From NCBI GenBank assembly GCA_002494015.1, contig DLAR01000023.1:1-53450 (forward strand): a stretch of DNA of 53,450 nucleotides. Direction: 5' to 3'. The DNA is from Porphyromonadaceae bacterium UBA7042 (GTDB lineage Bacteria > Bacteroidota > Bacteroidia > Bacteroidales > Muribaculaceae). The translations under genes and the position numbers were made by a program. A model generated the notes under the pieces. It was not told the DNA's origin. It ran no database searches and saw only the letters and a list, made by a program, of their open reading frames with translations. Numbering within the stretch: the first letter of the stretch is position 1; every line of letters begins with the position of its first letter. This document shows, one piece after another, positions 1 through 7,813 of this stretch.

Positions 1-98
1 ATCCGGTCACACAGCTACAGCTATGCTTCCCCGAATCATGACGAAATCCGACGCGTGAAAACGGGCTTTGGATTTAACAGTTGTTATGAAACGCCCTC
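1..98 (-). mobile_element. Terminal segment of an IS/MITE-like element, cut by the window edge
   Basis: Read on the minus strand from 98, the element begins GAGGGCGTTTCATAAC and runs out of the window at 1. It is bordered at 99-101 by TAA, the target triplet seen at other copies. Its first 33 nt match the end at 33571 closely (GAGTATGTTTCATAAC, then a shared GTTAA and TCCAAAG), and the outermost 19 of 20 nt match 24581-24600. No transposase is visible; one could lie left of the window. The element abuts the FHA gene so tightly that its terminal base is part of that gene's stop codon. Confidence 0.6.
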
Positions 99-844
99 TA
101 AGAGGCGTAGCTGATTCCGCACTTTGTGCATTTGCCCAGCGAGATGAGTTCGTTGCCCGGAATGTTGCCGAGAAACTGTCCGCAGCAGGGGCACACATAG
201 TCGCGGTGGAACTGCTCGTTGAGGCGTTTTTTCTGCACAGGTCCCATATTGCCCTTGCGGAAACGGAACACGGCAAACACAACCATGAGTGCCAGTGCAA
301 TCGTGATGAGCACGGGGCGCAGTGAGGCGATGGTGGGGTTGGGGACGAAAAGGGCGGCAGTGGCTCCCATCGACAGGATGCCGGTCACGCTCTGCATGGC
401 GTTCATGCGCTGCTGTCCGATGTCGATTTTCTCGTTGTCATAGTCATATTGTTTCCAGACATGGAGCAGGTGGTGGATGTCGGCGCTCCAGTTGGCTGCT
501 TTTAGCGCGCTGAGGATGTTGACGGAATAGGGGGCGTTGTTTTCCTGCGGGTATCCGAGCTGCACCTTGTCTTTGGCCGAAAGCTGGGTGGGGAAGCTGC
601 CGTCGGCGCAGATAGGCTCGCCGTTGACATAGGTCACGTTCTGAGGATTGAGATTATAAATCCACACGTCGTTGCCTTGGGTGACGATGCGGCAGTGGCC
701 GGTCATCTGGTCGGGTTTGAGGCGGCTGACAGTCATCGGTACGCTGTTGGGGGTTCCGGCAGCCTGTTTTTTTGTGCCGTTGACAAGCATGGCTAACCGG
801 TTGGTGCCATCTTCACGGCCGATAATTATGTCTAAATTTTCCAT
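98..844 (-). CDS. FHA-domain membrane protein with C-terminal zinc ribbon
   Basis: A 248-residue protein. The N-terminal half is a forkhead-associated (phosphothreonine-binding) domain: IIGRE near residue 7, a VSR...GHCRI stretch near 40-52 and NPQNVTYVNG near 66-75. The middle holds two hydrophobic segments around 150-190 (the second near ALALMVVFAVFRF), so it is probably anchored in the inner membrane. The C-terminus is a four-cysteine zinc ribbon (CPCCG near 218, CTKCG near 239). It lies 27 bp downstream of a second FHA gene and in the same direction as a PP2C phosphatase, suggesting a phosphoprotein-sensing module. The TAG stop spans the junction of a TTA triplet with a mobile-element end. 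The ligand is unknown. Confidence 0.75.
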   Translation of the reverse strand: MENLDIIIGREDGTNRLAMLVNGTKKQAAGTPNSVPMTVSRLKPDQMTGHCRIVTQGNDVWIYNLNPQNVTYVNGEPICADGSFPTQLSAKDKVQLGYPQENNAPYSVNILSALKAANWSADIHHLLHVWKQYDYDNEKIDIGQQRMNAMQSVTGILSMGATAALFVPNPTIASLRPVLITIALALMVVFAVFRFRKGNMGPVQKKRLNEQFHRDYVCPCCGQFLGNIPGNELISLGKCTKCGISYAS

Positions 845-871
845 AGAGCGATAATGTGGGTTGAGAAGAGG

Positions 872-1660
872 TTATTCTTGTTTTTCAATTTTAAATGTTG
901 TCTTGCCGATTTTTATCTGGTCACCGATGCGCACTTCCATCGACTGGTTGTCGCGCAGGCGCATCGAGCCGTTGATGACGACATCATTGGACGAGTGGAT
1001 GACTATTACTGTCATCGTCATGCCGTTGGCACCGCCGGGCCTGATTTCGATGTTCACCGATTTGCCCCGGCTGATGCAGTCGTCTTCATCAATTGAAATG
1101 TCGGGGCGGATATTTCCGTTGCGGCGGCCTATGTAGTTGTTTCCGAGAATCAGGGGGTAGCTGACCTTGTTCCAGAACAGCAGCGACTGGCGCACGAGGC
1201 TTAGGCCGCGCATGGCCGGGGTGGTTTTGTGGGGTTGCAGAGGTTTCTTTGGGCCCGGGACGGGAATGTTTCCGGCATTGGGGTTTCCGTAAATGGTCTT
1301 ATTCATTCCTCCACCGGCCAGTGGCTGGGCCTGTGCCTGCTGTAAAGGCTGGCCTGTAGCGGTGGCGGGTTGTTGGCTGCCTGCCGTCGGCCGGTTTGTC
1401 GCCGGTTTTGGCTGCTGCTCGGGCTGCTGCGGAAGTTTCTGCTTGGCCTGTTGCATTATCTGCATCTGTTTGAGTTGTTCGGGGGTGAGCAAGGCTGTTG
1501 TAAATGTCTGGGGATTGACCGCTGTGTTGAAATTTACGGCGACAATCTTCCGGCAATTGGGGCAACGGAAACTCAGACTCCGTGCGGCGGGGGCCTTGCC
1601 GAGTTTTATGACAGCGTTGCATCCGGGGCAATTTATATCAATGAAAATTTTATTTTCCAT
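872..1660 (-). CDS. Zinc-ribbon plus FHA-domain protein
   Basis: A 262-residue protein. Residues 11-37 form a zinc ribbon of the MJ0042 type (CPGC and CPNC pairs). Residues 75-150 are a Gln/Pro-rich flexible linker. The C-terminal third is an FHA domain (YIGRR, ISRGK, NGSMRL, IGDQIKIG). The usual FHA SxxH signature reads SRGK, so the structural His appears to be replaced by Lys, which may mean altered phosphopeptide binding. There is no membrane segment or signal peptide, so it is probably cytoplasmic. It sits between the PP2C phosphatase upstream and the FHA membrane protein downstream and is probably co-transcribed with both. The domain order mirrors the downstream protein (ribbon first here, last there). 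Confidence 0.75.
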   Translation of the reverse strand: MENKIFIDINCPGCNAVIKLGKAPAARSLSFRCPNCRKIVAVNFNTAVNPQTFTTALLTPEQLKQMQIMQQAKQKLPQQPEQQPKPATNRPTAGSQQPATATGQPLQQAQAQPLAGGGMNKTIYGNPNAGNIPVPGPKKPLQPHKTTPAMRGLSLVRQSLLFWNKVSYPLILGNNYIGRRNGNIRPDISIDEDDCISRGKSVNIEIRPGGANGMTMTVIVIHSSNDVVINGSMRLRDNQSMEVRIGDQIKIGKTTFKIEKQE

Positions 1661-1793
1661 GAGAAACAGATTGGCTTAATCGTCTAAAATTGTGCTAAGT
1701 TAGCAAATTTTTCGTGGTGTGGCAAAATTTGGGCGGTGTTTAACCTCATTTGCGCGTATTTTGTGTCTGAACGTTCTCCTGAGGGGATATGCG

Positions 1794-3176
1794 TCATTTG
1801 TCTGAGCTGTTTTCCGGTTTTTTGTTATACTGGTTCATTATGCTCGTTGTGATGCTTGTGGGGGCGTTGTCTCCGGCATTTGCCTCGTTGCTGACTGTCT
1901 CGGCTGCCTCTTGAGGCTCGGCTGCCACGGGAGTGGCAGGCTTATCGGGTTGTGACTGAGTCGTGTTGTTTGATTTGGACGGTCGGCGTTGCGGCGTGGC
2001 AGCCGGGGCCGGTTGCGGCGGCACCGGAGCTGCTACCTGTTCGTTTCCCTCTCTGGAAGTGGAGATGGTTTCTATTTTGTCTTTTAATTGTTCCTTGGTG
2101 ACGTTGTCATCCGTCTGCCGGATTAGAAACCACCATGCTGCCGCGCCGACGGCTATCAGGAGCAGAATGGTGGCGATGATTGCCGGCAGCATCCGCTTGT
2201 TGCCGTTTGGCTGTAGCTTTTGTCCCGTTTGTCCGAAATGGGACCGCGGCGGTCTTGCCTCGTAAGGGGTTGTGACGGGCGCTTGTCGAGTCGGTTCGGG
2301 TGCCGACTCGTCGACCGCCGATGTCGTGGGAGCCGACTGTGGCGTTGTGCCGAGTTCCAGAACGCTGAGCAGCAGGATGGTGCAGTTGTCAGTCCATCCC
2401 GTGGATTCTCCTGTCTGCCACAGTGAGCGGAGGGTGGTCAGGGACGATTCCGGATTTTGGGCGATAATCGATTCGATATGAGCGTCGTTAAGCAGTCCGC
2501 AGAGACCGTCGCTGCACAACAGCCAAGTGTCCCCTTCGCGAAGTTTGACGATACGGGTGTCAGGGCGCACGATTTCGTCATTGTCTCCTATAGAGCGGGT
2601 GATTATGTTGCTGTCAGGATGGCTGAAAGCCTCCTCCTCGGTAATGTTTCCTGCATCGACGAGTGCCTGAACATAAGAGTGGTCGTGGGAGATGCGTTCA
2701 AGTCCTTTGGCCGGGTTGTAGCAGTAAATGCGGCTGTCGCCACACCATGCGCAATATACTTTGTCATCAAGGAACCATGCAAGCACTATGGTCGACCCGA
2801 GTCCGCGTGCGTCGCGGTGTTTCCGGGCATACGCCTTGACTTCTACATCGGCGGCGTTGATTGCATTGTCGATAAAGTCCACAATGCTGCCGTCGGATGC
2901 AAATACATTGTCAGGGACGTCAGAAAAGGATGTGCGCAGGCTGGTTACAATTGTCTGTGACGCGATTTCTCCGGCGTTCATTCCCCCCATGCCGTCGGCC
3001 ACCACAAGAAGGGTGCCCCGCTTGGGGATTATCACCTGTCGGTCACGGTTCACATCGTCGGGGTTGTGGCCTCCCACATTCCCGACATCCGGGATAAGCA
3101 GAAAATTGTCCTGATTGGCACGACGGCCGGCCTTGTCGGTCTTGGCCGCTATATTCATAATTGTATCTGTTGACAT
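1794..3176 (-). CDS. PP2C-family serine/threonine phosphatase, membrane anchored
   Basis: A 460-residue protein. Residues 1-270 are a PP2C metal-dependent phosphatase with the expected signatures: RANQDN near 19, VVADGMGG near 57, GLGSTIVLA near 125, CGDSRIY near 144, ITRSIGDN near 192, LLCSDGL near 219 and TDNCTILLL near 262. A Pro/Thr-rich linker leads to one membrane helix near 330-352 (IIATILLLIAVGAAAWW) and a low-complexity, presumably exported tail. The catalytic domain would be cytoplasmic and would remove phosphates from Ser/Thr of partners, plausibly the ligands of the two FHA proteins encoded downstream. No kinase is visible in the window. A consensus-like promoter lies at 3218-3248. 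Confidence 0.88.
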   Translation of the reverse strand: MSTDTIMNIAAKTDKAGRRANQDNFLLIPDVGNVGGHNPDDVNRDRQVIIPKRGTLLVVADGMGGMNAGEIASQTIVTSLRTSFSDVPDNVFASDGSIVDFIDNAINAADVEVKAYARKHRDARGLGSTIVLAWFLDDKVYCAWCGDSRIYCYNPAKGLERISHDHSYVQALVDAGNITEEEAFSHPDSNIITRSIGDNDEIVRPDTRIVKLREGDTWLLCSDGLCGLLNDAHIESIIAQNPESSLTTLRSLWQTGESTGWTDNCTILLLSVLELGTTPQSAPTTSAVDESAPEPTRQAPVTTPYEARPPRSHFGQTGQKLQPNGNKRMLPAIIATILLLIAVGAAAWWFLIRQTDDNVTKEQLKDKIETISTSREGNEQVAAPVPPQPAPAATPQRRPSKSNNTTQSQPDKPATPVAAEPQEAAETVSNEANAGDNAPTSITTSIMNQYNKKPENSSDK

Positions 3177-3217
3177 GTATTAGTTAATTTTTTAGGTATC
3201 ATTGTGCTTGATTGATG

Positions 3218-3248
3218 CAAATTTAATATTTTTTTATGTATCCGCAAT
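3218..3248 (-). promoter_or_regulatory. Bacteroidales-type promoter for the PP2C/FHA operon
   Basis: Minus-strand -33 ATTG at 3248-3245, a 19-nt spacer, and -7 TAAATTTG at 3225-3218, matching TAnnTTTG. A start near 3211 would give a leader of about 35 nt. The opposite strand has a -7-like TAATTTTG at 3260-3267 for the divergent peptidase gene, but with no good -33 partner. Confidence 0.6.
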
Positions 3249-3295
3249 TGTTTTTCCATTAATTTTGCAATAAAATTATCAAAACTCTGCAAAAT

Positions 3296-4486
3296 ATGAA
3301 AAAGTTGTTTTTTTCTATGCTTACCGTCTCGGTCGCTGCGACTGCTTTGGCCGACGTGGTTGACCCCGACAGTACGGGGTTCAAGTTTACCGATGTGAAA
3401 CTCGTCAAGACAACTCCTGTAAAAGACCAGAACCGGTCAGGGACATGCTGGTGCTTTGCCGGGACGTCGTTGCTTGAAGACGAGATTCTGCGTAAAAGCG
3501 GCAAGGAGGTAGACCTTTCCGAGATGTTTACCGTGCGTCATTGCTACAGCGACAAGGCCGACCGCTATATCCGCATGCAGGGAGCGACCAATTTCGCCGC
3601 AGGCGGCAGCATCATCGATGTGCCCTATGTCTTTGAAAAATACGGCATTGTTCCCGAGGAAGCCTATTCGGGACTGCAATATGGCGAGGATAAGCATGAC
3701 CACACCGAGCTTGACGGCGTGTTGCGTTCCTATGTAAACTCGGTGAAGTCGACCCACGGCAAGAAAATTTCCACCGCGTGGAAGAAAGGTTACGAAGGAA
3801 TCCTTGATGCATATTTCGGCGAGCTCCCCGAGACATTTGTCTATGAGGGGGTCACTTATACCCCGCAGTCGTTTGCCAAGTCTCTCGGTCTTGACATGAA
3901 CGATTATGTCGCAATCACTTCCTTTACCCATCATCCTTTCTACAAGCCGTTTGTCCTCGAAGTGGCTGACAACTGGCTTTGGGCCCCCTACATGAATGTC
4001 CTGATGGATGAGATGAAGGCAGTCGTCGACAATGCGATTGACAAAGGTTACTCTGTCGAATGGGCTGCCGATGTCAGCGAGGGCGGTTTCAAGTGGTATA
4101 ACGGTTATGCGGTTCTCCCCAAGGCTAAAACTACTGCCGACATGGACGGAACCGAGTTGTCGCGCTGGGTGAAACTCAGTGACAAGGACCGCGAGAGCGA
4201 GCTTTTTGACATCAAAGGGCCTGTGGAGGAAATGGTTGTCACGCCTGAGATGCGTCAGGAAATGTTTGAACGTCAGGAGACTACCGATGATCACGGTATG
4301 GTGATTGTCGGCAAGGCTGTCGATCAGGAAGGCAACAAATATTATAAGGTGAAGAATTCATGGGATACCAACCAGCTCTATGACGGGTATTTCTATGTTT
4401 CGGAACCCTATTTCCTTGCCAAGACTCTCAGCATCCTCGTCAACAAGAATGCCATCCCCGGTGACATTGCAAAGAAAATAAAGTAA
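3296..4486 (+). CDS. Secreted C1-family cysteine peptidase (bleomycin hydrolase/aminopeptidase C-like)
   Basis: A 396-residue protein with a signal peptide (MKKLFFSMLTVSVAATALA). The papain-fold catalytic residues are visible: Gln in KDQNRSGTCW, Cys51 in GTCWCF, His333 in DDHGMVIVG and Asn354 in VKNSWDTN. The length and the large insertion between Cys and His fit the PepC/bleomycin hydrolase branch rather than simple papains, although the cytosolic members lack signal peptides. Probable role: periplasmic or exported aminopeptidase acting on peptides. It starts a plus-strand pair with the ATP-grasp-like gene 62 bp downstream and diverges from the PP2C gene. Confidence 0.85.
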   Translation: MKKLFFSMLTVSVAATALADVVDPDSTGFKFTDVKLVKTTPVKDQNRSGTCWCFAGTSLLEDEILRKSGKEVDLSEMFTVRHCYSDKADRYIRMQGATNFAAGGSIIDVPYVFEKYGIVPEEAYSGLQYGEDKHDHTELDGVLRSYVNSVKSTHGKKISTAWKKGYEGILDAYFGELPETFVYEGVTYTPQSFAKSLGLDMNDYVAITSFTHHPFYKPFVLEVADNWLWAPYMNVLMDEMKAVVDNAIDKGYSVEWAADVSEGGFKWYNGYAVLPKAKTTADMDGTELSRWVKLSDKDRESELFDIKGPVEEMVVTPEMRQEMFERQETTDDHGMVIVGKAVDQEGNKYYKVKNSWDTNQLYDGYFYVSEPYFLAKTLSILVNKNAIPGDIAKKIK

Positions 4487-4548
4487 TAACAGGACTTATC
4501 AGTGGACTGCCGTGAATCGTTGATTTGCGGCAGTCTGTCATTATAAAT

Positions 4549-5601
4549 ATGATTCATCTGTTTAATCCCGAGAATGATCTTGCCCTCGGACTTGGTTGCC
4601 GAAACTACACGCCGCCGCCCCATGCCGCCGCCCTGCATCGTGCCGGGGCGTTGCTGCCGTTCTGGTGGGCCGAGGACGGTGACAGCGTGATTGTCCCTGA
4701 GTCTCTTGCCCGGTATGCGGGCGGTTTGTGCCGCGAATGGGGATTGCGCGGAAAGGTCTATGACGGGGGACAGGATATTGCATCGCCGTGGGGATGGAGC
4801 CTTGACGCGAAACGTCAGTTGGTCGCTGCCGGAGTTGACAGTCAGTTTCTGCCATCAGATGAAACGGTGGAGCGGATGAGGGGGTTGAGTCATCGCCGCA
4901 CGAGCATCGTGATTCTTGAACGGCTCGGTGAAAAATATCCGCGCGGGGTAGAATTTACCGATCCGGTACAGGCGGTGGAGATGGAGATGAACCATCGGGG
5001 ATGTTATGTCAAGTCGCCGTGGTCGAGCAGCGGACGCGGCGTGTTTTGCGCCTCGTCTTTGTCCCGGGAGGCACTGCAAGGCCGCGTCGCGGGCATCATA
5101 AACCGTCAGGGGAGCGTGATTTTGGAACCGGGACTTGACAAGGTTATGGATTTTGCCGCTCTGTTTCATGGCGACGGGGACAAGGTTTCGTTTCGGGGCA
5201 TGTCAGTGTTTGAAACCGAGAGCCGTGGAATGTATGTAGGGAATATTGTCGCTCCGCAGCAACATCTTGTTTCGATGGTGACGTCGCATTGTGACAGCGA
5301 CGAGTTGTGGACGCTCGTCGGCAGGTTGGAGGCCATTCTGAGCGACCTGACCCGCGGGGTTTACAGTGGATGGATGGGGATAGACATGATGGTTTACAAG
5401 GATGAGGGAAACGAGTGCCGCATCATGCCATGTGTGGAACTGAACCTGCGCATGACGATGGGTGTCGTGGCGATGAAGGTTGCCGAGCGTCTCGGTGTGG
5501 TTGAACCACATAGACTTGCGTGGAGTCACAATGCCCCTGCCGCGGGGAGAATTCTGCTCCCTTCAGCTGAAGGGTTCACACTGTCTCTTTCTAAATTGTG
5601 A
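4549..5601 (+). CDS. ATP-grasp-like conserved protein of unknown function
   Basis: A 350-residue protein. I prefer the ATG at 4549 (MIHLFNPENDLALG) to the in-frame TTG at 4525 because this N-terminus looks like that of a conserved Bacteroidales family. ATP-grasp features are suggestive: CYVKSPWSSSGRGVF near residue 153-167 resembles the nucleotide-binding Lys and Gly-rich loop, and GWMGIDMM with CVELNLRMTMGV near 280-315 resembles the Asp/Glu/Asn metal-binding end. It would therefore ligate or phosphorylate a small molecule, but the substrate cannot be read from the sequence. It is convergent with holA, the two genes overlapping by 11 bp. Confidence 0.7.
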   Translation: MIHLFNPENDLALGLGCRNYTPPPHAAALHRAGALLPFWWAEDGDSVIVPESLARYAGGLCREWGLRGKVYDGGQDIASPWGWSLDAKRQLVAAGVDSQFLPSDETVERMRGLSHRRTSIVILERLGEKYPRGVEFTDPVQAVEMEMNHRGCYVKSPWSSSGRGVFCASSLSREALQGRVAGIINRQGSVILEPGLDKVMDFAALFHGDGDKVSFRGMSVFETESRGMYVGNIVAPQQHLVSMVTSHCDSDELWTLVGRLEAILSDLTRGVYSGWMGIDMMVYKDEGNECRIMPCVELNLRMTMGVVAMKVAERLGVVEPHRLAWSHNAPAAGRILLPSAEGFTLSLSKL

Positions 5602-6628
5602 TTACACCGCGCGCATTGATGATGCGGAACATGAGGTCGTGCAGTAGGGCGTATTCATTCTGCCGAGAGCCGATGCCCTTGCTGCGGGCATCAAATTGCC
5701 TGATGGCCGAAATGATTTCGATTGTCTGCCTGACGTTGTAGGCCCTTGCGGCTGTTTCGTAAGGTTTCAGTTGCCAAGTGTTGCGGAATCCGAGCGCGTC
5801 CATGTAGCCGCTCGGTGACTTGTCGCGGGTGTAATGGTAGATTAGCAGGTTGGAGAAATGGTTGAAAAGAGTCGAGACGGTCATAACCGTCGGGTTGTTT
5901 TTAGGGTTGGACGTAAAATAATCCACAATTTTGAAAACCTTGGCCGCATTGCGTGAATTGATGGCATCGATAAGCTCGAAATTGTTGTAGTCCTTGGAAA
6001 TGCCTATGTTGCGTTCGATAGACTCGGGAGTAATCATCGCGCCCGGTCCGAGAATCAGGGCGAGTTTGTCGATTTCGTTGTAGAGGCGCGACAGGTCGGT
6101 GCCTATATAGTCGCGCAGCATCATCAGGGCCTTGTTGTCGACATTGAGGCGCTTTTCGGAAATAAGGTCAGAAATCGCGGGGATTATGTTGCGCTCGTTC
6201 AGTTTTTTTGACTCGAAAATCACACCGTTTTTTTTCACTGCGGCAAGAAGTTCTTTACCTTTTGCGACAGCCCCGCGGCAAGAGATGACGAGCACGGTTG
6301 TCGGGGTGGGGTGAGAAACGTAGTGGTGCAGCTTGTTCAGCTGGTCGGCTCGGATTGCCTGCGCCTCCTTGACGATTACAACCTGCCGGTCTGACATCAT
6401 GGGGTAGCGGCGGCACACGTCCATCACCGTTTCCACCCCGCTCTCGGGGGCATAAAGGGTGTAAAGGTTAAAATCGCGGTCTTCCTCGGGGACGAGGTTC
6501 TCGAAGTCTTCGACGAGCCGGTCGATATAGTATCCTTCCTCGCCGTGCAGAAGATAGACAGGCGCGAGGATGCGCTTGGCAATCTGCTGTCGCAATGCGG
6601 GAAATGTCGGTGACGGGGTTGCAGCCAT
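5591..6628 (-). CDS. holA: DNA polymerase III delta subunit
   Basis: A 345-residue protein of the HolA family, the clamp-loader subunit that opens the beta sliding clamp. The N-terminal AAA-like domain starts PVYLLHGEEGYYIDRL (near residues 23-38), followed by the typical HolA pattern RYPMMSDRQVVIVKEAQ and TDLSRLYNEIDKLAL. The C-terminal collar domain ends SRQNEYALLHDLMFRI. The length is normal. It is divergent from the HSDR_N-like gene, leaving about 50 bp for both 5' regions. Confidence 0.92.
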   Translation of the reverse strand: MAATPSPTFPALRQQIAKRILAPVYLLHGEEGYYIDRLVEDFENLVPEEDRDFNLYTLYAPESGVETVMDVCRRYPMMSDRQVVIVKEAQAIRADQLNKLHHYVSHPTPTTVLVISCRGAVAKGKELLAAVKKNGVIFESKKLNERNIIPAISDLISEKRLNVDNKALMMLRDYIGTDLSRLYNEIDKLALILGPGAMITPESIERNIGISKDYNNFELIDAINSRNAAKVFKIVDYFTSNPKNNPTVMTVSTLFNHFSNLLIYHYTRDKSPSGYMDALGFRNTWQLKPYETAARAYNVRQTIEIISAIRQFDARSKGIGSRQNEYALLHDLMFRIINARGVITI

Positions 6629-6678
6629 TTTTGCGGTTTTCGGATTTTAGTCGTAAATTTACACAAACTTTCGTAATT

Positions 6679-7155
6679 ATGCAAATAAGCCGTCTTAACC
6701 TGCCTGCTGCAAAGGTGAAATTGCGTGAGGGGGACAAGGGTACCGAGATTTTTGACCCGTTGCGCGGAAAATGGGTCGTGCTGACCCCCGAGGAGTGGGT
6801 CAGGCAGCACTTTACAGCTTATCTCGCAAGTGACCTCGGTTATCCGCCGGCACTGATGGGTAACGAGATAGCGATTACGCTCAACAACACGTCGCGCCGC
6901 TGTGACACAATTGTCTACGACCGTTCGGCAACGCCGGTAGCCATTGTGGAGTACAAGGCTTCGACAGTTCGTGTTACGCAGAAAACGTTTGACCAGATTG
7001 CGCGTTACAACATGGTGCTCCAAGTCCCGTTCCTGATGGTCTCCAACGGCCTTTCCCATTTCTGTTGCCGGCTCGACCCCGCCGGCCGCCGATATATCTT
7101 TCTGCGCGAGATTCCTTGCTACGAGGCTATGCTGGAGCATGCAGGCGCAAAATAA
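6679..7155 (+). CDS. HSDR_N-like PD-(D/E)XK domain protein
   Basis: A 158-residue protein starting at ATG 6679 (MQISRLNLPAAKVKL). A longer reading from 6595 would run into the divergent holA gene and adds no conserved residues. It resembles the N-terminal domain of type I restriction R subunits as a stand-alone protein common in Bacteroidetes. The nuclease-fold motif is visible as CDTIVYD (near 76) followed by AIVEYKAS (near 90), an Asp ... Glu-x-Lys arrangement. No HsdM or HsdS is nearby, so it is not part of a type I system here. Its biochemical role is unknown; nuclease or DNA-end binding activity is possible. A strong terminator follows directly. Confidence 0.75.
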   Translation: MQISRLNLPAAKVKLREGDKGTEIFDPLRGKWVVLTPEEWVRQHFTAYLASDLGYPPALMGNEIAITLNNTSRRCDTIVYDRSATPVAIVEYKASTVRVTQKTFDQIARYNMVLQVPFLMVSNGLSHFCCRLDPAGRRYIFLREIPCYEAMLEHAGAK

Positions 7156-7190
7156 AATCACGGACACAATCGTTATGTCCGTGATTTTTT
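7154..7190. terminator. Bidirectional intrinsic terminator
   Basis: Perfect 13-bp arms at 7154-7166 and 7176-7188 around a 9-nt loop, A-rich on the left and T-rich on the right. It separates the convergent HSDR_N-like gene (plus) and slyD (minus) and could serve both. Confidence 0.85.
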
Positions 7191-7210
7191 ATGAGTCGGC
7201 CTGATGCTGA

Positions 7211-7777
7211 TCAGTTGCAGCCTCCGCAGCAGCTGTCTTCACCGTCTTCGCCGCAACCACCGCCGCAGTTTCCGCAGCCTCCTCCACAACCGCATGCGGG
7301 GTGGATGTCCTCGGGCGTGGCGTCGCGCACAGTAGCTACGTTGCCTTCAAAGAAGATGTCTTTGCCCACAAGCGGGTGGTTGAAGTCCATTTTCACATGG
7401 GAGTCAGTGACATCAAGCACCTTGCCGTTGATGCGGAAACCGTCGCCTGTCATCATGGGGAGGTAGGCTCCGGGGAAAATCATCGATTTGTCAAACTCTC
7501 CGTCGACAACGAAGATGTTTCGGTCAAGTTCTACGATGTCTTCGGGGTTGAAGGGAAATCCCTCGGCTGCCGGAACGGCCACGCTGAACGAGTCGCCCTG
7601 AGCCAGACCTTCAAGAGCTTTTTCGAGCGGCTGGACGAGACCTTGGGTCACACCGTAGATAAAACGCTCGGGGTCGTCGCTGTCTACGCGGTGAACGAGC
7701 TGGCGGGTGCCGTCGGGGAGAACCTCGGAGAGGTCATAGGTGATTTCGACATATTTGCCGGGTTGAATCTTTTCCAT
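7211..7777 (-). CDS. slyD: FKBP-type peptidyl-prolyl isomerase, SlyD type
   Basis: A 188-residue protein. The FKBP fold begins PGKYVEITYDL, with the split FKBP halves and a central insert-in-flap domain typical of SlyD (FPFNPEDIVELD region; VTDSHVKMDFNHPLVGK near 127-143). The last 30 residues are a Cys/Gly-rich metal-binding tail (CGCGGGCGNCGGGCG, then CCGGC), as expected for SlyD chaperones that bind nickel or zinc. It catalyses prolyl cis-trans isomerisation and acts as a folding chaperone in the cytoplasm. It follows the zinc-ribbon gene by 36 bp on the same strand and ends at the convergent terminator. Confidence 0.9.
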   Translation of the reverse strand: MEKIQPGKYVEITYDLSEVLPDGTRQLVHRVDSDDPERFIYGVTQGLVQPLEKALEGLAQGDSFSVAVPAAEGFPFNPEDIVELDRNIFVVDGEFDKSMIFPGAYLPMMTGDGFRINGKVLDVTDSHVKMDFNHPLVGKDIFFEGNVATVRDATPEDIHPACGCGGGCGNCGGGCGEDGEDSCCGGCN

Positions 7778-7813
7778 AATAAAAAGTCGGTGTTAGAGAA
7801 TTAGCCGAGAGTT

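Noticed and set aside
6679..7155. A type I restriction system based on the HSDR_N-like protein
   Set aside because: No HsdM, HsdS or full-length HsdR is present, and the protein is only the N-terminal domain.
7211..7300. Cys/Gly-rich repeat region considered as a novel metal-binding repeat locus
   Set aside because: It is the ordinary metal-binding C-terminal tail of SlyD proteins.
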